Origin: Mucilaginibacter sp.
Lineage (GTDB): Bacteria; Bacteroidota; Bacteroidia; Sphingobacteriales; Sphingobacteriaceae
Assembly (NCBI GenBank): GCA_031292485.1
Contig: JARLHA010000051.1
Span: 1-64,000, forward strand
Length of the DNA: 64,000 bases
Direction: 5' to 3'
Of the stretch, positions 60,054-64,000 are shown in pieces. The position numbers were made by a program, and so were the translations under genes. Under the pieces are notes generated by a model. It was not told the DNA's origin and made no database searches. It worked only from the letters and a program-made list of their open reading frames with translations. How positions within the stretch are numbered: the first letter of the stretch is position 1; each line of letters begins with the position of its first letter.

Positions 60054-60416
60054 TTAAAACGGAAGATCGTCCTCATCAGGCGTAGCGCTGATATCAGCCG
60101 GTGGTGCATATTCAGGAGTTGCACTTGCACCTGCAGGGGCCAGCATATTTATTTTCCATAACTGCATCGAGTTAAAATAGCTCTTCTTGCCGGTTTTATC
60201 GGTCCATGGCCTTCCCCTCAAATTAAAAAACACTTCCACATCATCACCAGCCTTAACATTATCCAATAAGTTACAGCGGTCCTGTATAGCTTCGAACTTT
60301 AAATATTCGGGATATTGAGGATTCTCGATATATTCAACTATCAGTTCCCTTTTCTTTAACGAGTCGGTTACCTGCATGGTTGCACCTACTTCATGTACCT
60401 TACCTTTAATTTCCAT
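60054..60416 (-). CDS. DUF3127 OB-fold-like protein with SSB-like acidic tail
   Basis: 120 residues. DUF3127: MEIKGKVHEVGATMQVTDSL, RELIVEYIENPQYPEYLKFE, DDVEVFFNLRGRPWTDKTGK, an OB-like beta barrel related to single-stranded DNA-binding proteins. The last residues are DEDDLPF, preceded by an Ala/Pro/Ser linker. That acidic tip ending in Pro-Phe is the hallmark of the SSB C terminus that recruits RecO, RecQ, PriA and other repair proteins. It is usually annotated only as unknown; a ssDNA or nucleoid role is inferred. Convergent with the T9SS-like gene. Confidence 0.8.
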   Translation of the reverse strand: MEIKGKVHEVGATMQVTDSLKKRELIVEYIENPQYPEYLKFEAIQDRCNLLDNVKAGDDVEVFFNLRGRPWTDKTGKKSYFNSMQLWKINMLAPAGASATPEYAPPADISATPDEDDLPF

Positions 60417-60498
60417 AAACTAAAAAATTTAAAGATGTAAAGTTAATAGATTAAGAAACAAAAACGGCCGTATTTAATTCATAAATTCGCAAAATATT

Positions 60499-61671
60499 AT
60501 GCAAGTTTTCCACACTGAAAGTAAAATCGTTATTACCTGTAATAAAAGGCTGTCGCCCTACCTCCAAAAAGAAGTAGAGGACCTCGGCTTTAAGCCTGTT
60601 CGTGTTTTTCAAACCGGCGTCGAGCTGTTGGGCACGGTTACGGACTGTATTGCTTTAAACCTTAACCTGCGCTGCGCCAGCCAGGTTTTATACCTGTTAA
60701 AAAGCTTCAAGGCTGATGACCCGCAGGAACTTTACGACAACCTGGTTGAAATTGAATGGGAAAAACTCATTGATTTTTCGGGTTATTTTTCGGTATCCTC
60801 CAACGTTAACAATGAGCATATCCGCACTCCCTTATTTGCAAACGTAAAAGTTAAAGATGCCATTGCCGACAGGATAAAGGCTCAAAAAGGCTTAAGGCCG
60901 AACTCGGGCCCCGAAGTAAATAAGACCCTTGTACACCTTTACTGGCAGGATAGCGATGCCGATATTTTTATGGATACCTCCGGCGAAACGCTTGCTAAAC
61001 ACGGTTACCGCAAAATTCCGGGTAAGGCGCCAATGCTTGAAGCCCTGGCTGCTTCTACCATTATGGCTACTAACTGGGACATGAAAAGCACTTTTATTAA
61101 CCCCATGTGCGGTTCGGGCACGCTGGCTATTGAAGCTGCCCTGCTGGCGACAGATAAATGCCCCGGCCTTTTCAGGATGAATTATGGCTTTATGCATATT
61201 ATGGGTTATGATGAAACCGTATTTTTTACTGAAAGAAGGAAACTAAAGGACAAAGCAAAAAAGGAAATCGGGTTCAAGATCATCGCTACCGATATATCTG
61301 ATGACGCAGTTGACATCGCCCAAAAAAATGCAAAAACTGCTGGTGTAGAACATTTGATTGATTTCAGCGTTTGTGACTTTGCAGATACACCTGTGCCAGA
61401 AGAAGCAGGTATTGTTATGTTTAACCCCGAATACGGCGAACGCCTGGGCGTACATACCAAACTGGAGATGACCTACAAACGGGTAGGCGATTTTATGAAA
61501 GCCAAATGCAAGGGGTACAGGGGCTATATTTTTACCGGCAACCCCGATCTGGCTAAAAAAATAGGACTGGCAGCAAAAAGAAAAATTGAATTTTATAACG
61601 GCAAACTCGACTGCCGACTGCTTGAATATGAGTTATATGAAGGCAGCAAAAGAGCGCCCAAAGAAGAATAA
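60499..61671 (+). CDS. THUMP-class rRNA N2-guanine methyltransferase (RlmL-N-like)
   Basis: 390 residues. N-terminal THUMP/ferredoxin-like region (CNKRLSPYLQKEVEDLGFKP ... LNLRCASQVLYLL) followed by the SAM-binding domain: FINPMCGSGTLAIEAALLAT (about 199-218), IIATDISDDAVDIAQKNAKT, and the catalytic NPEYGERLG where most members have NPPYGER. Modifies a 23S guanine. The ATG at 60499 fits the family start. Next gene begins right after its stop (TAAATG), so coupled. Confidence 0.88.
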   Translation: MQVFHTESKIVITCNKRLSPYLQKEVEDLGFKPVRVFQTGVELLGTVTDCIALNLNLRCASQVLYLLKSFKADDPQELYDNLVEIEWEKLIDFSGYFSVSSNVNNEHIRTPLFANVKVKDAIADRIKAQKGLRPNSGPEVNKTLVHLYWQDSDADIFMDTSGETLAKHGYRKIPGKAPMLEALAASTIMATNWDMKSTFINPMCGSGTLAIEAALLATDKCPGLFRMNYGFMHIMGYDETVFFTERRKLKDKAKKEIGFKIIATDISDDAVDIAQKNAKTAGVEHLIDFSVCDFADTPVPEEAGIVMFNPEYGERLGVHTKLEMTYKRVGDFMKAKCKGYRGYIFTGNPDLAKKIGLAAKRKIEFYNGKLDCRLLEYELYEGSKRAPKEE

Positions 61672-62166
61672 ATGAAAAAGATAATTATAATTATATCCCT
61701 TATATTTCAAACTGCTTTTTGTTTTGCACAGGAGCAACTGGCATTTCCTTTCCAGGGAGGAAAAGAAGGGATGACGCAGTTTTTTAAAGACAGCTTGTTT
61801 GTTTCGCAGGATCTGGCACAAAAAAAAGCAATTGGCACGGCGGTCATTAAATTTACCGCTAATCAAAACGGCTCTATCAGCAAAATAGTTGTTTATTATG
61901 CCGATGATGCCATATTAGTGCAGCCTGTAATCGATGCTTTAAGAAAAACCAACCACAAATGGATCATTTCGGCAAATGAAAAAGCACACGATTTCATCGT
62001 ACCCTTCGTGTTTACTTTTAATCCGCCTGATAACGCCGGAAGCGATCTGCAAAAAACAGTTTATGATAACTACCGGAACAGAAATCCAATATTATCAAAG
62101 GACCAGGTACCACTTGATGAAACTACCCTGCTACCCCCTGTATCGGTAAATTATGATCTTCCCTAA
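61672..62166 (+). CDS. Secreted TonB-C-like protein
   Basis: 164 residues, signal peptide MKKIIIIISLIFQTAFCFAQ. The middle resembles a TonB C-terminal domain (AIGTAVIKFTANQNGSISKI, AILVQPVIDALRKTNHKWII, IVPFVFTFNP) without the membrane anchor or proline-rich spacer, so it cannot be a standard energy transducer. It starts directly after the rRNA methyltransferase stop with zero bases between. Function unknown. Confidence 0.7.
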   Translation: MKKIIIIISLIFQTAFCFAQEQLAFPFQGGKEGMTQFFKDSLFVSQDLAQKKAIGTAVIKFTANQNGSISKIVVYYADDAILVQPVIDALRKTNHKWIISANEKAHDFIVPFVFTFNPPDNAGSDLQKTVYDNYRNRNPILSKDQVPLDETTLLPPVSVNYDLP

Positions 62167-62232
62167 TTTATAAACTGAGCCCGGTTAATGATTTACTCAA
62201 ACCCACCAGCTAATAAAACGGACAATTAAAAA

Positions 62233-62763
62233 TTATCGTTCTTTTTCCATTAGTTCCAATACCTCATCCCAGTTATTCGCCCTTATGTGATGATTTAGGT
62301 TTGCATTATGGAACGAGGTGAACATGATCGGTGTTCCCTTATGGTAATTAAGGTTTTTAGGATAATCATCTATCATAAAATCAGTATTGATGACACTTTT
62401 GTCTCCGCAAAAAATAATATTGCGCCAGCCGATAAACGGAAAGTGTTCATTTAACCATGCCAGTTTTTCGGGCAGGGATAACGGAAATTCCATTGCTGCC
62501 GATACGATGTAAACATCAAAGTGCACGGTTAATTTTTTTACCGCTTCAACAGCGCCTTTCATAACCGGGGCGGTTCTAAAAAAACCTGGTGTCACAACAA
62601 ATTTATGCACGGCGCCATCCTTGGGGAAGGCTTCACTTTCGGTTTTACCAATAATATCCCGGGGTAAAACTTTTATGCCGTAGACTCTTTCGTACCAGTT
62701 TATAAAATGAGCCTCCACATCGGCAATAACCCCGTCCATATCAATAGCAATAGATTTTCTCAT
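62233..62763 (-). CDS. 5'(3')-deoxyribonucleotidase-like HAD phosphatase
   Basis: 176 residues. HAD motif I IAIDMDGVIADVEAHFINWY (5-24), motif II SAAMEFP, motif III Lys in EKLAWLNEHFPFIGWRNIIF, motif IV DFMIDDYPKNL. The NT5C family dephosphorylates dUMP/dTMP-like nucleotides. Cytoplasmic and monocistronic. Convergent with the preceding TonB-like gene, divergent from dinB. Confidence 0.88.
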   Translation of the reverse strand: MRKSIAIDMDGVIADVEAHFINWYERVYGIKVLPRDIIGKTESEAFPKDGAVHKFVVTPGFFRTAPVMKGAVEAVKKLTVHFDVYIVSAAMEFPLSLPEKLAWLNEHFPFIGWRNIIFCGDKSVINTDFMIDDYPKNLNYHKGTPIMFTSFHNANLNHHIRANNWDEVLELMEKER

Positions 62764-62882
62764 GTCGTAAAATTAAAAACATAAAATGAAAATTAAACGG
62801 GGCGTTATTTCAATTGCCGCATAACCAGGCTATATTGCAAAATCCTTAAAATCCCAGGCAATTAAAGTATTCCCGTTCCCTG

Positions 62883-62890
62883 TATATTTG
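62883..62890 (+). promoter_or_regulatory. -7 element of dinB
   Basis: TATATTTG matches TAnnTTTG perfectly, 30 bases before the dinB ATG at 62920. Confidence 0.55.
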
Positions 62891-62919
62891 CATCAGGCAA
62901 AATATCAGGCAGCTGCAAA

Positions 62920-64000
62920 ATGCAAAAAGAAGAAGCTCAAAACTACCGTAAGATCATCCATATAGATATGGATGCGTTTTACGCGTCGGTAGAGCAGCGG
63001 GATTATCCCGAATATCGTGGCAAGCCCCTGGTGGTTGGCGGCCTGCCCGAAGGGCGTGGCGGCGTAGTAGCCACCGCAAGTTATGAGGCGAGGAAATTCG
63101 GCATCCGGTCGGCCATGTCATCCAAACAGGCTTTACAGCTTTGCCCCCATGCCATATTTATAAGGCCCAGGTTCCCGGCTTATAAAGAGGCCTCCCAAAA
63201 GATCCGGGAAATCTTCAGCCGTTATACCGACCTGATCGAACCCTTGTCATTGGATGAGGCTTACCTGGATGTAACCAGCGATAAACTCAATATAGGCTCC
63301 GCCATCGAAATCGCGCAGCAAATAAAACAGGCCATTAAAGACGAACTGCAGCTGACAGCTTCCGCCGGGGTCTCCATCAATAAATTTGTTGCCAAAACTG
63401 CATCGGATATCAAAAAGCCCGATGGGTTAACCTTTATCGGCCCCTCGGCTATTGAAGCATTTATGGAGAGACTGCCGGTCGAGAAGTTTTTTGGCGTAGG
63501 CAAAGTTACTGCCCAAAAGATGAAGAATATGGGCCTGCATACGGGTGACGACCTTAAAAAACTGGCTGAAGAAGAATTAACCAAACACTTTGGCAAAGCA
63601 GGGAAGTTTTATTACCAGATCGTTCGCGGGATTGACAATCGTGAAGTACAGCCCAACCGCGAAACAAAATCGCTGGCGGCAGAGGATACTTTCCCTTATG
63701 ACCTTACCACTTTGGAAGAAATGGAGGAAGAGCTTGATAAAATTGCCCAAACCGTTTGCAGGCGCCTGCAGCAATATGAGCTGAAGGGACGCACCATCAC
63801 CCTCAAAATAAAATACAACAATTTTAAACAGATTACCCGTAACCAATCTTTCCCAGCGGGTTTAAATGATTTGGAAACTGTTTGCGCAACCGCTAAAAAA
63901 CTGCTTGTGGCTACCGGAGTTGAAGATAAAAAAATAAGGTTGCTGGGGATCTCGCTTTCCAATTTTAATGAGGTGGCGGTTAAACCTAAAGAAGAAAAGC
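62920..64000 (+). CDS. dinB: DNA polymerase IV, partial (runs off the right edge)
   Basis: Frame open from ATG 62920 to the window end, 360 residues seen of about 400. Y-family polymerase: IHIDMDAFYASVEQRDYPEY (14-33) with catalytic Asp, PLVVGGLPEGRGGVVATASY, EARKFGIRSAMSSKQALQLC, then LIEPLSLDEAYLDVT with the second catalytic Asp-Glu pair, SAGVSINKFVAKTASDIKKP, and little-finger region from about 235. It copies past lesions at low fidelity. The C-terminal beta-clamp motif lies beyond the window. No LexA box is obvious upstream. Confidence 0.93.
   Translation, partial: MQKEEAQNYRKIIHIDMDAFYASVEQRDYPEYRGKPLVVGGLPEGRGGVVATASYEARKFGIRSAMSSKQALQLCPHAIFIRPRFPAYKEASQKIREIFSRYTDLIEPLSLDEAYLDVTSDKLNIGSAIEIAQQIKQAIKDELQLTASAGVSINKFVAKTASDIKKPDGLTFIGPSAIEAFMERLPVEKFFGVGKVTAQKMKNMGLHTGDDLKKLAEEELTKHFGKAGKFYYQIVRGIDNREVQPNRETKSLAAEDTFPYDLTTLEEMEEELDKIAQTVCRRLQQYELKGRTITLKIKYNNFKQITRNQSFPAGLNDLETVCATAKKLLVATGVEDKKIRLLGISLSNFNEVAVKPKEEK

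Noticed and set aside
1..64000. CRISPR arrays, tRNA or rRNA genes, prophage, integrase or transposase genes
   Set aside because: The intergenic repeats have no constant repeat-spacer pattern, no cloverleaf with GTTCGAATC-type T-arm was recognised, and the holin-type gene is a chromosomal DUF1469 member.

Overview
The window looks like chromosomal DNA from a Bacteroidota bacterium, most likely family Sphingobacteriaceae (Mucilaginibacter/Pedobacter-like). The evidence is a C-terminal type IX secretion sorting domain, TAnnTTTG -7 promoter elements with few Shine-Dalgarno sites, an N-terminal HAD/phosphoglycerate-dehydrogenase-type fusion, SusC-plug-like and TonB-like domains fused to an M56 peptidase, and several secreted glycoside hydrolases. 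The genus is an inference. No rRNA, tRNA, CRISPR array, prophage or transposase gene was recognised inside the window.

Layout. 0-0.4 kb: two tandem minus-strand promoters firing out of the window, rRNA-operon-like in form. 0.4-13 kb: housekeeping and regulation (RsmF-type rRNA methyltransferase, a frameshifted DUF1761 gene, orphan HigA, phosphoserine-phosphatase fusion, UspA, ECF sigma factor with a membrane-anchored beta-barrel partner, tryptophan dioxygenase, IlvE, ClpS). 13 kb: an Ile/Val/Leu leader peptide and attenuator in front of a lone IlvN-like ACT protein. 13.9-24.4 kb: secreted hexosaminidase, carboxylesterase, Tat-exported oxidoreductase and a 1761-residue T9SS protein. 25-31.6 kb: Kup, AI-2E family transporter, YtxH/holin operon, PAS kinase. 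31.7-32.4 kb: a MITE-like element with a 9-bp target duplication next to a DUF302 pseudogene. 32.4-39.9 kb: a molybdenum and oxidative-stress island. 40-42.8 kb: GH30 and GH5. 42.9-64 kb: HicBA, redox enzymes, SOD, TadA/CsaA, BlaI/M56, beta-CASP protein, M28 peptidase, a RprXY-like two-component system, DUF3127, RlmL-like methyltransferase and a dinB gene running off the right edge.

How genes work together. The clearest system is the 32.4-39.9 kb island: an MsrP/YedY-type molybdoenzyme with a membrane cytochrome b, an ECF sigma/anti-sigma pair, a Lys-Met-rich periplasmic peptide, a secreted peroxiredoxin, a molybdopterin-fold protein and ModABC. This gene set resembles the reactive-chlorine defence SigF/NrsF-MrpX-YedY described in Azospira, in which a methionine-rich peptide is a sacrificial oxidant sink recycled by the molybdoenzyme. 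Here molybdate uptake is encoded alongside.

A second theme is intergenic architecture. About ten intergenic regions are bracketed by two inverted arrays of a short iterated word (roughly 7-10 bases). The word differs between most sites but is shared by the two arms of one site, and the arrays often begin at, or even supply, the stop codons. Three sites carrying one such word lie only within the molybdenum island.
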